Shown: piece by piece, positions 30,294 through 38,954 of the stretch
How positions within the stretch are numbered: the stretch's first letter is position 1
Layout of the letters: each line of letters starts with the position of its first letter
Assembly: GCF_003096095.1 (NCBI RefSeq)
Contig: NZ_CP015453.1
Coordinates: 620,001 to 684,000 of the forward strand
Source of the DNA: Dietzia psychralcaliphila
GTDB lineage: Bacteria; Actinomycetota; Actinomycetes; Mycobacteriales; Mycobacteriaceae
Length of the DNA stretch: 64,000 nt
Direction of reading: 5' to 3'
Program-made: the position numbers and the translations under genes
The notes under the pieces: generated by a model
Database searches by the model: none
Seen by the model: only the letters and a program-made list of their open reading frames with translations
Told to the model about the DNA's origin: nothing

Positions 30294-31028
30294 ATGACCA
30301 CCACCCTCGCCCCCGCGGGCGCTCTGCGCGGCGTCACCCGCAGCTTCGGCGACACCATCGTCCTCCGGGACCTCGACCTGACCGTCCCCCGCGGAGACAT
30401 CGTCGCGCTGCTCGGGCGGAGCGGGAGTGGCAAGTCCACCGCGCTGCGGATCCTCGCCGGACTGGATCGGGATCTCGACGGCGGGAGTGTCCACATCGAC
30501 GGCGCCCCGGCGGTCGTGTTCCAGGACTCCCGACTGCTGCCCTGGCGGACCGTCGCCGAGAACGTGCGGCACGGCCTCAACCGGGTCGGGGTCGGGCGTG
30601 GGGAGAAGTCCGCCCGGGTCACCGGGATCCTCGCCGAGGTGGGGCTCGAGGGCCGTGAGGGCGCCTACCCGGGGGAGCTCTCCGGTGGGCAGGCGCAGCG
30701 GACCTCGCTCGCCCGGGCGCTCGTCGCGGAGCCCGCGTTATTGCTCCTCGACGAGCCGTTCGGCGCGCTCGACGCCCTCACCAGGCGGACCATGCACCGT
30801 CTCCTGCTGCGGTTGTGGGCCCACCACGGCTTCGGCGTCCTCCTGGTGACGCACGACGTCGACGAGGCGGTTGCCCTGGCCGATCGTGTGCTCGTCCTGG
30901 ACGACGGCGTAGTCGGCCACACCGAGACCATCGACCGACCCCGGGGCGGGGGCGAGACGAGCCACCACCGCCGCCGCCTACTCGACGCGCTGGGCGTCGA
31001 CCACACAGACGAGGACTACTCGATATGA
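30294..31028 (+). CDS. ssuB: Sulfonate ABC transporter ATP-binding protein
   Basis: 244 residues. Walker A GRSGSGKS is at 41-48, the Q-loop in VVFQDSRLLPWRTVAENV, the signature LSGGQAQRTSLARALV, and Walker B LLLLDEPFGALDALTR, followed by the H-loop VTHDVDEAV. The DSRLLPW element after the Q-loop is typical of the nitrate/sulfonate/taurine importer ATPases. Its TGA overlaps the ssuA ATG. Confidence 0.94.
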   Translation: MTTTLAPAGALRGVTRSFGDTIVLRDLDLTVPRGDIVALLGRSGSGKSTALRILAGLDRDLDGGSVHIDGAPAVVFQDSRLLPWRTVAENVRHGLNRVGVGRGEKSARVTGILAEVGLEGREGAYPGELSGGQAQRTSLARALVAEPALLLLDEPFGALDALTRRTMHRLLLRLWAHHGFGVLLVTHDVDEAVALADRVLVLDDGVVGHTETIDRPRGGGETSHHRRRLLDALGVDHTDEDYSI

Positions 31029-32077
31029 CCACGACCCTCCCCCCGATCGATCGACGATCCGCGATCCCCGCCGCCCTTCTCGCCCTGGCGTTGATCGTGG
31101 TGCTCGTCGGCGCCGGATGCGCCACCCGCGACTCCGAGGCCGCGGCCCCGGTCCCCGAGCGCGTCGACCTGGCGGGCCTGTCCGACCTCGTCCTGCGGGT
31201 GGGGGACCAGAAGGGCGGCACCCAGGCCCTGCTCACCGCGGCGGGGCAGCTCGACGACCTGCCGTACGAGGTCGAGTTCTCCACCTTCACCTCCGGGCCG
31301 CCGCAGGTCGAGGCGCTCAACGCCGGGCAGATCGACGTTGCCGTCACCGGCAACACCCCACCGGTGTTCGGGGCGGCCGCCGGGGCGCGGGCGTCGATCG
31401 TCTCCGCGTACGCCAACGGAGGTGAGGGTGACAGGATCCTCGTCCCCGGCGACTCGCCCGTGCAGTCGGTGGCCGACCTGGCGGGCCGGACGGTATTGGT
31501 GGCCAAGGGGACCTCCGCCCACGGGCATCTCCTGCTCCAGCTCCGCAAGGCCGGGGTCGCGCCGGAGTCCGTCGAGTTGGTCTTTCTCCAGCCGGCCGAG
31601 GCGGGTTCCGCGTTCTCCCGCGGCGACGCCGATGCCTGGGCGATCTGGGACCCGTACACGGCCATCACACAGACCACCACCGACGCCCGGACCATCGCGA
31701 CCGCGGCCGGGGCGTCCAACGGGTTCTGGTTCGGGCTCGCCTCCCACGACGCCCTCGCGGACGCGCGGCGCCAGACCGCGATCGCGGACTTCCTGGTCCG
31801 GCTGGCGGAGGCGGGGACCTGGAGCGCGGAGAACCCGGCGCAGTGGGCCGCGTTCTACGGCGAGGCGGTGGGGTTGACCCCCGAGGCCGCCGAGCTCTCG
31901 CAGAGCCGGAGCACTCGACAGCCGGTGGCGCTGACGGACACGGTGGCCAGCGAGCAGGAGCTCGCCGACGTCTTCACCGAGGACGGGCAGATCGACCCGG
32001 TGGACATCGACCACCTGGTCGACGACAGGTTTCAGGACGTGCTCGGGCCGGTGGTCGGGCCCTTGCCCGAGAAGTAG
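31025..32077 (+). CDS. ssuA: Sulfonate-binding lipoprotein of the ABC transporter
   Basis: 350 residues from the ATG at 31025, which overlaps ssuB by four bases; longer upstream frames are shadows. A signal peptide with lipobox LVGAGC places the lipidated Cys near residue 32. The NMT1/SsuA fold shows as LRVGDQKGGTQALLTAAG, NAGQIDVAVTGNTPPVFGAA, VAKGTSAHGHLLLQLRKAGV and AWAIWDPYTAITQTTTDART. It delivers aliphatic sulfonates to SsuBC. It is the last gene of the operon; no clear hairpin follows in the 58 bases before the convergent membrane gene. Confidence 0.92.
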   Translation: MTTTLPPIDRRSAIPAALLALALIVVLVGAGCATRDSEAAAPVPERVDLAGLSDLVLRVGDQKGGTQALLTAAGQLDDLPYEVEFSTFTSGPPQVEALNAGQIDVAVTGNTPPVFGAAAGARASIVSAYANGGEGDRILVPGDSPVQSVADLAGRTVLVAKGTSAHGHLLLQLRKAGVAPESVELVFLQPAEAGSAFSRGDADAWAIWDPYTAITQTTTDARTIATAAGASNGFWFGLASHDALADARRQTAIADFLVRLAEAGTWSAENPAQWAAFYGEAVGLTPEAAELSQSRSTRQPVALTDTVASEQELADVFTEDGQIDPVDIDHLVDDRFQDVLGPVVGPLPEK

Positions 32078-32135
32078 CGGACCGTGAGCGGTCGGTCTGC
32101 GCGGTCTGTCCACACGGTCGGTTCACGAGGTCGGT

Positions 32136-32528
32136 CTACGAGGTGATCCCCGACCAGAGGGTGGCGATCGCCGCCCAGCCGACCATTCCGACGGTGGAGT
32201 AGAGCAACGCCCACATGAGCCCACCCACGGTCACCGCGGGCAGGTACCGGGTCAGCGGCATGCGGGTGAACCCGGCGCTGAAGTTGATCGCCGTCTGCAC
32301 GCCCACGGTGAGGAAGGACAGCGGCACCGCGATCACCCCGTAGCGGGCCGACAGCCGCTGTGCCCGCTGCATGTGCCGCCCGTCCAGGTGGCGGGCCGCT
32401 CTACGGCTCAGTCTGCCGCCGCTCAGTGCCCCCCGGCCGAGCCAGTAGGTGGCATTGGCGCGCAGCATCACTATGACGAAGAGCGCGCCGAAGGCGATGG
32501 GATACGGCTGTTCCGAGATCCGGTCCAC
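32136..32528 (-). CDS. Short VTT/DedA-like membrane protein
   Basis: 130 residues with hydrophobic segments near 10-25, 63-85 and 100-122. The stretch ARYGVIAVPLSFLTVGVQTA through the following NFSAGFTRMPLTRYLPA resembles the core of the SNARE-associated (VTT/DedA) domain, but the protein is much shorter than a full DedA. I would call it a VTT-like small membrane protein of unknown function. It lies between the convergent ssuA and the upstream mhuD gene on the same strand. Confidence 0.65.
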   Translation of the reverse strand: MDRISEQPYPIAFGALFVIVMLRANATYWLGRGALSGGRLSRRAARHLDGRHMQRAQRLSARYGVIAVPLSFLTVGVQTAINFSAGFTRMPLTRYLPAVTVGGLMWALLYSTVGMVGWAAIATLWSGITS

Positions 32529-32565
32529 GTGAGGTGTCTGGGTGCGCCGGTGGAGGTGCCGGGGG

Positions 32566-32874
32566 TCAGGCGGAGGGCTTGACGTCCAACACGACGTCGA
32601 ACTCGAGGAGGTTGGCCCCCTCGGCGACGGGCTTGCCGTGCTGGCCGGCGTGGGCGGTCCGGGCGTCGCCGTCGCGCCATGCGGCGAAGGACGCCTCGTC
32701 CTCCCAGGTGGTCACCACGAAGTAGCGGTCCTCGCCGGCGGTGGGACGCAGCAGCTGGAAGCCTAGGAACCCGGGGGAGTTCTCCACGGTGTGCGCGCGC
32801 TCGGCGAACCGGCGCTCGAGCTCGGCACCGGCCTGGGTCGGTACGGACAGGGCATTGATCTTCACGACGGCCAT
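32566..32874 (-). CDS. mhuD: Heme-degrading monooxygenase MhuD
   Basis: 102 residues. Antibiotic-biosynthesis-monooxygenase fold; MhuD opens heme and releases iron, forming mycobilin in mycobacteria. The three residues known to be required in M. tuberculosis MhuD occur at the same numbers: Asn7 (VVKINAL), Trp66 (ASFAAWRDG) and His75 (ARTAHAGQH). The motif ENSPGFLGFQLLRPT is nearly identical to MhuD. Position next to mutY and canB matches Rv3592. An IdeR-like iron box abuts the start codon. Confidence 0.93.
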   Translation of the reverse strand: MAVVKINALSVPTQAGAELERRFAERAHTVENSPGFLGFQLLRPTAGEDRYFVVTTWEDEASFAAWRDGDARTAHAGQHGKPVAEGANLLEFDVVLDVKPSA

Positions 32875-32893
32875 GTAGGTGAGCCTACGCTTT
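32875..32893. promoter_or_regulatory. IdeR/DtxR-like iron box at the mhuD promoter
   Basis: GTAGGTGAGCCTACGCTTT agrees with the DtxR/IdeR consensus TTAGGTTAGCCTAACCTAA at 13 of 19 positions and at 11 of 12 in the core TAGGTNAGCCTA. It lies immediately before the mhuD ATG on the minus strand. Repression by iron-loaded IdeR would make heme degradation iron-starvation induced. Only the motif supports this. Confidence 0.55.
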
Positions 32894-32913
32894 GGTGTCG
32901 CGGCCCCGGCCGG

Positions 32914-33783
32914 TCAACCCGGCAGCGAGTACCGGTCCCCGGCCCGCACCATCAACCCGTCGGCGACCAGCGAATCGAGCGCGCGCTCGCGCTGGACCGC
33001 GTCCGGCCAGACCGCGTCCAGACGGTCCCGGTCGGCTGCTCCGTCGCCGTCGCGCAGGACGTCGAGGAGCAGGCCGCGGACCTGACGGTCGGTGCCGGCG
33101 AAGGTCTGGGTCCGGCGCCGGGGCCCGTCCCACTCGGGTCTGCCGGCGGCCAGCCACGCGCAGGAGGGGGCGAGGGGGCAGTCGTCGCACCGCGGCACCC
33201 GGGCGGTGCAGACCAGCGCGCCGAGCTCCATCAGGGCCACGGAGAAGGCGACCGCCCGTTCGCGGCCCGCCGGCAGCAGGGCGTCGACCGCCGAGAGGTC
33301 GCGTCGGGTGGACGGCGGCCCGGCCTCGGCGGCCCCGCCCACCGCCCGTGCGACCACCCGCCGCACGTTGGTGTCGACCACGGGGACGCGCTGACCGTGG
33401 GCGAAGCACGCCACCGCGCGGGCGGTGTAGTCGCCGACGCCCGGTAGTGCGAGCAGGGCCTCGACGTCGGTGGGGACCTCGCCGCCGTGGTGATCGACGA
33501 CGACGAGGGCGCACTCCTGCAGCCGGAGGGCGCGACGGGGATAGCCGAGTTTGCCCCACATCCGGATCACCTCGGCGGGGGATGCCGCGGCCAGTTCGGC
33601 CGGACCGGGCCACCGCTCGAGCCACGCCCGCCAGACCGGTTCCACCCGCGCGACGGGGGTCTGCTGGCTCATGACCTCGCAGAGCAGGATCTCCCACGCG
33701 CTGACGTCCGGCCCGCGCCAGGGCAGGGGTCGGCCCGCACGGTCGAACCAGGAGAGGAGAGCGGGTGTGTCGACGGAGGTCAC
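32914..33783 (-). CDS. mutY: Adenine DNA glycosylase MutY
   Basis: 289 residues from a GTG at 33783, preceded by GGAG with six bases spacing; a TTG at 33813 also opens the frame. Removes adenine mispaired with 8-oxoguanine. The N-terminal LPWRGPDVSAWEILLCEVMSQ carries the catalytic Glu, the helix-hairpin-helix is LPGVGDYTARAVACFAHG, the conserved Asp is in VVDTNVRRVVARAV, and the 4Fe-4S cluster is CTARVPRCDDCPLAPSC (C-x6-C-x2-C-x5-C). The C-terminal part is short: the MutT-like domain of long MutY proteins is missing, as in other mycobacterial-type MutY. Confidence 0.94.
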   Translation of the reverse strand: MTSVDTPALLSWFDRAGRPLPWRGPDVSAWEILLCEVMSQQTPVARVEPVWRAWLERWPGPAELAAASPAEVIRMWGKLGYPRRALRLQECALVVVDHHGGEVPTDVEALLALPGVGDYTARAVACFAHGQRVPVVDTNVRRVVARAVGGAAEAGPPSTRRDLSAVDALLPAGRERAVAFSVALMELGALVCTARVPRCDDCPLAPSCAWLAAGRPEWDGPRRRTQTFAGTDRQVRGLLLDVLRDGDGAADRDRLDAVWPDAVQRERALDSLVADGLMVRAGDRYSLPG

Positions 33784-33821
33784 CGTGGCTCCACGGTGGC
33801 GGAGTGTGCACAATATGAGTC

Positions 33822-34475
33822 ATGCCTCATACCGATCCCATCAAGGCCTGGGCCTCGCTCCGCGACGGCAACCATCGATTCGTCGAAGGGCAGATGCGTC
33901 ATCCCAGCCAGAATACCGAGCGGCGGGAGAAGCTCGTCGCGGCGCAGCACCCCAAGGCCGTGCTGTTCGGCTGCTCGGACTCCCGGGTGGCGGCCGAGAT
34001 CATCTTCGATCAGGGCCTCGGCGACCTCTTCGTGATCCGCACCGCCGGCCACATCAGCGACTCGGCGGTGCTCGGGTCGATCGAGTACGCGGTCCACGTG
34101 CTCGACACCCCGCTCATCGTGGTGCTCGGCCACGACAGCTGTGGCGCCGTCAAGGCCACCGTCGATGCGCTGAACACCGGGGAGATCCCGCCCGGGTTCC
34201 TGCGCGACGTGGTGGAGAAGGTCTCGCCCTCGATCCTCAACGGGCGCCGTGAGGGGCTCAGCACCATCGACGACTTCGAGGCGCGCCACGTCCTGGAGAC
34301 CGGTGAACTGCTCAAGCAGCGCTCCAAGATCATCAGCGACCGCATCGAGGAGGGTCGCCTCGCCATCGTCGGTGTGACCTACAAGCTCTCCGACGGGCGC
34401 GCATACCTGCGCAGCGCGTTGGGGGAGGTCGAGGACACCCCCCACGGTCCGGGCGAGGAGATGATCGCGGTCTGA
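33822..34475 (+). CDS. canB: Beta-class carbonic anhydrase
   Basis: 217 residues. Interconverts CO2 and bicarbonate. Zinc ligands are in LFGCSDSRVAAE (Cys51, with the Asp-Arg dyad) and VLGHDSCGAVKA (His and Cys). It is divergent from mutY, as in Rv3589-Rv3588c. The length is normal and the start ATG is clear. The 33784-33821 gap contains both promoters. Confidence 0.95.
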   Translation: MPHTDPIKAWASLRDGNHRFVEGQMRHPSQNTERREKLVAAQHPKAVLFGCSDSRVAAEIIFDQGLGDLFVIRTAGHISDSAVLGSIEYAVHVLDTPLIVVLGHDSCGAVKATVDALNTGEIPPGFLRDVVEKVSPSILNGRREGLSTIDDFEARHVLETGELLKQRSKIISDRIEEGRLAIVGVTYKLSDGRAYLRSALGEVEDTPHGPGEEMIAV

Positions 34476-34545
34476 TGAACGCGGTCTAGGGACACGCCGC
34501 GAGGGGGATCCGGCGCGGCGCGCCCTCGGCCCTAGAGTTGGGCCC

Positions 34546-35196
34546 GTGCACGAACCCCAGGGCTCCCTACCGCGCGAAGTCTATGTGCGTCGCCGCGTCG
34601 CCGCCGTCGCCATCGCGGTCGTCGCCGTCCTGGCGGTGGTGCTGGCGCTGTTCCTGGCCTCCCGGGACAGCGGCACGGACACCCAGGACTCGGCGGCGGG
34701 CGGCGAGATCGACTCGGCCGAGGCGGCCACCACCTCGGAGACGACGACGTCCGAGACCACCGCCCGGGACGACGGCGGGGCCTCGCGGGGACGGTGCGCG
34801 GACGAGGACCTGAGCCTGGAGGTCTGGTCCGCCGAGCCCAACGTGCCCGTCGGGGAGGACGTCCGGTTCTTCGTCAACATCCTCAACACCTCGGACACCA
34901 CGTGCGATCGCGACCTCGCCGAGGCGCCGCTGTCCTTCGAGGTCTACCGCCTGGACACGAACGTCAAGGTCTGGTCGAGCATCGACTGCACCACCCCCCG
35001 GGACGAGGACGAGGTCGACCTGCGGCCCGGTGAGCCCGAGCCCCGTCAGATCGACTGGACCGGCCGCAGCTCCGCGGAGGGCGCCTGCTCGGAGGCCGAT
35101 CGGACGCCCGTCGAGGTCGGCGCCTACCAGGTCTACGCGCTGGTCGGGAACGTCTTCAGCCCGGCCGCCACCTTCAACGTGGTCGAGGGAGACTGA
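34546..35196 (+). CDS. Conserved membrane-anchored protein of the Rv3587c type
   Basis: 216 residues from a GTG at 34546. One transmembrane helix (about 20-40, AAVAIAVVAVLAVVLALFLA) is followed by a Thr/Ser/Glu-rich linker and a ~125-residue extracytoplasmic domain with five cysteines (RGRCADEDLSLEVWSA, TTCDRDL, IDCTTPR, GACSEADR). Spaced cysteines suggest disulphides outside the cell. The position between canB and disA equals Rv3587c. The function is unknown to me. Confidence 0.75.
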   Translation: MHEPQGSLPREVYVRRRVAAVAIAVVAVLAVVLALFLASRDSGTDTQDSAAGGEIDSAEAATTSETTTSETTARDDGGASRGRCADEDLSLEVWSAEPNVPVGEDVRFFVNILNTSDTTCDRDLAEAPLSFEVYRLDTNVKVWSSIDCTTPRDEDEVDLRPGEPEPRQIDWTGRSSAEGACSEADRTPVEVGAYQVYALVGNVFSPAATFNVVEGD

Positions 35197-35257
35197 CGTC
35201 CGGTGTGACCAACGCTCGGGGTGACCTGCGACGGCGTCCGGCCCCCGGGCATCACGC

Positions 35258-36310
35258 CTAGGTCGACCCCAGGCCGGTGAGCCACTGGCGGACGTGTCGG
35301 GCCCACAGGGCGCCCACCCCCTCCACGTCCGCGAAGTCGGTCTGTTCGGCGGCCAACAGTGCCGGAACCGATCCGAACCGTTCGACCAGAGCGGAGATCT
35401 GGACGGGCCGGAGTCTGGGGATGTGGGCGAGCATCCGGTGTCCACGCGCGGTGACGTGCTCGTCGAGGTCCTCCGGCTCCGCGGGCAGGCCCAGGCAGCG
35501 GGCGACGGGGCCGGGGAGGAGGAGGTCGGCGTCGGTGAGGGCGGCCAGGCGCTCGAGGCCGTTCGTCACCTGCTCGGCCGTGGGGACCGGGTTTCCGCCG
35601 GTGGGGTCCACGGCGAGGTGGTCGGCGACGAGGCCCCACAGCTCGTCCGGGGTGTCGGCCAGCAGCTCCTCGAGCTGGAGCGTGGTCTGACGCCCGTACT
35701 CGCCCATCTCCACGGTGAGTTCGGCCAGTTCGGCCCCGAGACGATCCAACCGGATCAGGCGCTGCGCCATCGTCACGACGTCGCGGACGGAGGCGTACCC
35801 GCCGATCTCCGCGCGGTCGAGTCGGGCGCGGGCTCGGGCGGTGCGGGCACCGTGGCGTTCCATGGTGGCCACGGTCTGGTCCGCGCGGGCCAACAGGACC
35901 ACGGGGTCGGCCAGGACCCGGGCCTGCCCTTCCGCGTAGACGGTCACGGTGGTCATCGAGGCGGACACCGCCACCGACGGGACCCCGGTGTGCAGCGCGG
36001 TGCGCTCGGCCGCTCGGTGACGGGTCCCGGTCTCCACCGCCGGCAGGGTGGGGTCGGGGACCAGGTGGACGTTGGCGTGGGTGATGCGCGTGCCGTCCGT
36101 GGACAGCACCACGGCGCCGTCCATCTTGCTCAGCTCACGCAGCCGCGCCGGGGTGAACTCGACGTCCAGGGCCACGCCGCCGTCGCAGATCTCCTGGACG
36201 GCGGGGTCGTCGCCCAGGACGACGAGACCGCCGGTACCGCTGCGTCGGATGCGGTCCAGGGCGTCACGTAGTGGAGTGCCCGGGGCGAGACGCCGGAGGA
36301 CGGCGCGCAC
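35258..36310 (-). CDS. disA: Diadenylate cyclase DisA, DNA integrity scanning protein
   Basis: 350 residues if it begins at the GTG at 36310; the frame is open to 36556, but no other ATG, GTG or TTG occurs between and the upstream part overlaps lpqE in another frame. Family length (about 357) supports 36310, though no good ribosome site is seen. Makes cyclic di-AMP. The DAC domain has SKMDGAVVLSTDG (DGA motif) and ESGTRHR-like VETGTRHRAAERTAL (RHR motif); a helical linker follows; the C-terminal helix-hairpin-helix for branched DNA ends VEGVGALWARHVRQWL. In M. tuberculosis radA lies between disA and lpqE; here it is absent. Confidence 0.9.
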   Translation of the reverse strand: MRAVLRRLAPGTPLRDALDRIRRSGTGGLVVLGDDPAVQEICDGGVALDVEFTPARLRELSKMDGAVVLSTDGTRITHANVHLVPDPTLPAVETGTRHRAAERTALHTGVPSVAVSASMTTVTVYAEGQARVLADPVVLLARADQTVATMERHGARTARARARLDRAEIGGYASVRDVVTMAQRLIRLDRLGAELAELTVEMGEYGRQTTLQLEELLADTPDELWGLVADHLAVDPTGGNPVPTAEQVTNGLERLAALTDADLLLPGPVARCLGLPAEPEDLDEHVTARGHRMLAHIPRLRPVQISALVERFGSVPALLAAEQTDFADVEGVGALWARHVRQWLTGLGST

Positions 36311-36362
36311 GGCCGCGTCGACGGGTGATCCGTCGGCCGCGCGGGCGGACAGGGCGGACGTC

Positions 36363-36926
36363 TCAGTGCCCCTCGGCGTGGGTCTCGACCGGACGGGTGT
36401 ACTCGTCGCTGGCCGGGACCTCGGCGATGACGGCCGCGTCCATCTCGATCTGGTCGCCGTTGGAGAAGGAGACGGTGGCCGGCACCGAGGTGCCGATGTC
36501 GAGGTCGTCGGCTCCGGGGAGGGTGGCGGTGGTCCGCTCGACGCAGAGGTCGTCACCGGCGGGGACGGGCTCGGCGTCGGCGGCCGCCGAGACGATCAGT
36601 GAACACCCGCGACCGAGGGGCTGCGTCTCGCCGATCTGGGCCTCCATACCGTCGATCTCGACCCGGTCGAGGGAGACGGACTCACCGATACCGGAACCGG
36701 TGTAGGAGGCGGCGAACCCGAGCCGGGCCTCACCCGTCTCGGGGAGGACCACCACGAGGTCGTTGACGTAGAGATCGCCCGCGGAACCCTGTCCACCGTC
36801 CACCGCGGCGACCTGGCTGGCCGTCTGGGAGACCTGGCCGGCGCCACACGCGGACATGCCGACGGCGGTACCCACGGCCAGGACTACGAGCGCGGTGCGG
36901 CGCAGGCCGGTGTTCGGTGAAGTCAC
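36363..36926 (-). CDS. lpqE: LpqE-like lipoprotein
   Basis: 187 residues. A signal peptide with lipobox MSAC precedes GAGQVSQTASQVAAVDGG; the CGAGQxSQTA beginning of the mature protein is the same as in mycobacterial LpqE (Rv3584). The rest is a beta-rich domain, with DLYVNDLVVVLPETGEARLG and VSLDRVEIDGMEAQIGETQP, and resembles copper-chaperone-like PCuAC folds loosely. The function is not established. It is divergent from carD as in mycobacteria. Confidence 0.82.
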   Translation of the reverse strand: MTSPNTGLRRTALVVLAVGTAVGMSACGAGQVSQTASQVAAVDGGQGSAGDLYVNDLVVVLPETGEARLGFAASYTGSGIGESVSLDRVEIDGMEAQIGETQPLGRGCSLIVSAAADAEPVPAGDDLCVERTTATLPGADDLDIGTSVPATVSFSNGDQIEMDAAVIAEVPASDEYTRPVETHAEGH

Positions 36927-37090
36927 GTCAGGCTCCTCGGGGGATGGTCGTTCTCAGGCCGGTCTCATCGTAGTCCACGGCTGGTCATGACCGGCGTCAG
37001 AGTGCGCCCCTCACACCCCCCGGATTCACCAGCCGGGCCATTCGGGTTTCTGACCTGCATAAACGGATAACCCCAGCGCTGAGGGCGTGC

Positions 37091-37096
37091 TAAGAT
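37091..37096 (+). promoter_or_regulatory. Predicted -10 box of the carD promoter
   Basis: TAAGAT, with a G two bases further, lies about 27 bases before the carD ATG and is followed by the ribosome site AAAGGGGA. No good -35 element is seen, which is common for actinobacterial housekeeping promoters that depend on CarD and RbpA. Confidence 0.5.
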
Positions 37097-37123
37097 GGCT
37101 CAGTCGAAAGGGGAAAGCCACTC

Positions 37124-37621
37124 ATGGAGTTCAAGGTCGGCGACACTGTCGTCTACCCGCATCACGGCGCCGCAAGTATCCAGGCGATCGAGATGCGGAC
37201 GGTCAAGGGCACCGAGAAGGAATACCTCGTCCTCAAGGTTTCACAGGGCGATCTCACGGTCCGGGTACCGGCCGAGAACGCCGAGTACGTGGGCGTACGC
37301 GATGTGGTCGACGAGGCGGGGCTCGACAAGGTCTTCGATGTCCTGCGCACCGAGCACGCGGAGGAGCCGACCAACTGGTCGCGCCGCTACAAGGCGAACG
37401 GGGAGAAGCTGGCCTCGGGGGACGTGAACAAGGTCGCCGAGGTCGTCCGCGACCTGTGGCGTCGCGATCTGGACCGCGGTCTGTCCGCGGGCGAGAAGCG
37501 CATGCTCGCCAAGGCGCGGCAGGTCCTGGTGGGTGAGCTCGCGCTGGCCGACCGTGCCGACGAGCACCGTGCGGACGAGCTCCTCGAGCAGGTCCTGGCG
37601 TCCGCGGCCGCACCGGCCTGA
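37124..37621 (+). CDS. carD: RNA polymerase-binding regulator CarD
   Basis: 165 residues. CarD binds the RNA polymerase beta subunit and stabilises open complexes. The N-terminal Tudor-like RNAP-interaction domain is [20 protein letters not shown]; the C-terminal helical DNA-binding part includes [13 protein letters not shown] and the conserved tryptophan in [20 protein letters not shown] that wedges into the promoter. Length and position, upstream of ispD, are as in M. tuberculosis Rv3583c. Confidence 0.97.
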   Translation: MEFKVGDTVVYPHHGAASIQAIEMRTVKGTEKEYLVLKVSQGDLTVRVPAENAEYVGVRDVVDEAGLDKVFDVLRTEHAEEPTNWSRRYKANGEKLASGDVNKVAEVVRDLWRRDLDRGLSAGEKRMLAKARQVLVGELALADRADEHRADELLEQVLASAAAPA

Positions 37622-37650
37622 CGCGACCTGCGCGAGTGACCCGGTACTAG

Positions 37651-38433
37651 GTGACGCAGCACGAGTCGAGTGGCCACCCCGCCCCCACGGGCAGGGTGGC
37701 CGCCGTCGTTCCCGCGGCAGGGTCCGGTGTCAGGCTGGGAGCCGGTGTGCCCAAGGCGTTCGTCGAGGTGTCCGGCCGGACGATGCTCGAGCGGGCCGTC
37801 GCCGGGCTGCTGGCGAGCGGGGCCGTCGACGACGTCGTGGCAGTGGTCCCGGGGGACCGCGTGGCCGAGGCGGAGGAGCTGCTCGCACCGCTCCGCTCCG
37901 GGGACCACCTCGTCGTCGTCACCACGGGTGGGGCGCAGCGCACCGACTCGGTGCGGAACGGGCTCGCGGTCCTCACCGCCTCCCTCGCGCGATCCGGGAC
38001 CTCGGTCCACGACGTGGTCCTGGTCCATGACGCGGCGCGCTGCCTCACCCCCGCGGCACCGATCCTGCGCGTCGTCGAGGCCGTCAGGTCGGGGGAGGGC
38101 GCGGTGGTGCCCGTTCTCCCCGTCATCGACACCGTCAAGCAGGTCGACGCCGGCGGGTACGTGGTGGGGACGCCTGACCGCGCCGCCCTGCGGGCCGTCC
38201 AGACACCACAGGGGTTCGCGCCCGACGTGCTCCTCGCCGCCTACGACGCGGCCGGGGACGTGGCCACCGATGACGCCGGGCTGGTCGAGCGACTGGGCAG
38301 GCGGGTCGCGACGGTCGCCGGAGACGTGCTGTCGTTCAAGATCACCACGGCGTCCGACCACGCCCGTGCGCTGGAAGAAGTCCGTGCGCTGGAAGAATCC
38401 GTGCACCGGAAGAACTCGAAGGAGGATCCGTGA
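37651..38433 (+). CDS. ispD: 2-C-methyl-D-erythritol 4-phosphate cytidylyltransferase
   Basis: 260 residues from a GTG at 37651. MEP-pathway isoprenoid enzyme. The nucleotide-binding loop is [19 protein letters not shown], the substrate aspartate is in [12 protein letters not shown], and [18 protein letters not shown] is conserved. Near the C-terminus [12 protein letters not shown] is a small duplicated stretch. The TGA overlaps the ispF GTG. Confidence 0.95.
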   Translation: MTQHESSGHPAPTGRVAAVVPAAGSGVRLGAGVPKAFVEVSGRTMLERAVAGLLASGAVDDVVAVVPGDRVAEAEELLAPLRSGDHLVVVTTGGAQRTDSVRNGLAVLTASLARSGTSVHDVVLVHDAARCLTPAAPILRVVEAVRSGEGAVVPVLPVIDTVKQVDAGGYVVGTPDRAALRAVQTPQGFAPDVLLAAYDAAGDVATDDAGLVERLGRRVATVAGDVLSFKITTASDHARALEEVRALEESVHRKNSKEDP

Positions 38434-38912
38434 CCGGACCCGTGATCCCGCGCGTGGGCATCGGCACCGACGCCCACCAGGTGCAGCCGGGCAAGCCCTG
38501 CATGATGGCCTGCCTGCACTTCCCGGACGACGCCGGCTGCGAGGGGCACTCCGACGGCGACGTCGTGGCACACGCTCTGGTCGACGCCCTCCTGTCCGCG
38601 GCGGGCCTGGGCGACCTCGGCACCCTGGTCGGCACCGGCCGCGCCGAGTACGACGACGTCTCCGGAGAGCGACTGCTCCGCGAGGCGGTGGCGGAACTCG
38701 CCGGACACGGGTGGGCGATAGGCAACGCGGCCGTACAGATGGTGGGCAACCGGCCCAAGATGGGTCCGCGACGGCTCGAGGCGCAGGACACACTCTCCGC
38801 GATCATCGGCGCCCCGGTCTCCGTGTCGGCCACCACGACCGACGGAATGGGCTTCACCGGTCGCGGCGAAGGGGTCTCCGCCGTGGCGACCGCTCTGGTG
38901 TTCCGGAGCTGA
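38430..38912 (+). CDS. ispF: 2-C-methyl-D-erythritol 2,4-cyclodiphosphate synthase
   Basis: 160 residues from a GTG overlapping ispD. Forms the cyclic diphosphate of the MEP pathway. Zinc ligands are in [10 protein letters not shown] (Asp, His) and [26 protein letters not shown] and the C-terminal [19 protein letters not shown] are typical. It is in the conserved carD-ispD-ispF-cysS order. Confidence 0.96.
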   Translation: MTGPVIPRVGIGTDAHQVQPGKPCMMACLHFPDDAGCEGHSDGDVVAHALVDALLSAAGLGDLGTLVGTGRAEYDDVSGERLLREAVAELAGHGWAIGNAAVQMVGNRPKMGPRRLEAQDTLSAIIGAPVSVSATTTDGMGFTGRGEGVSAVATALVFRS

Positions 38913-38954
38913 CGAAGCGGGCGGGAGGGTTCCTCACCGGTAGACTCGCTACCC

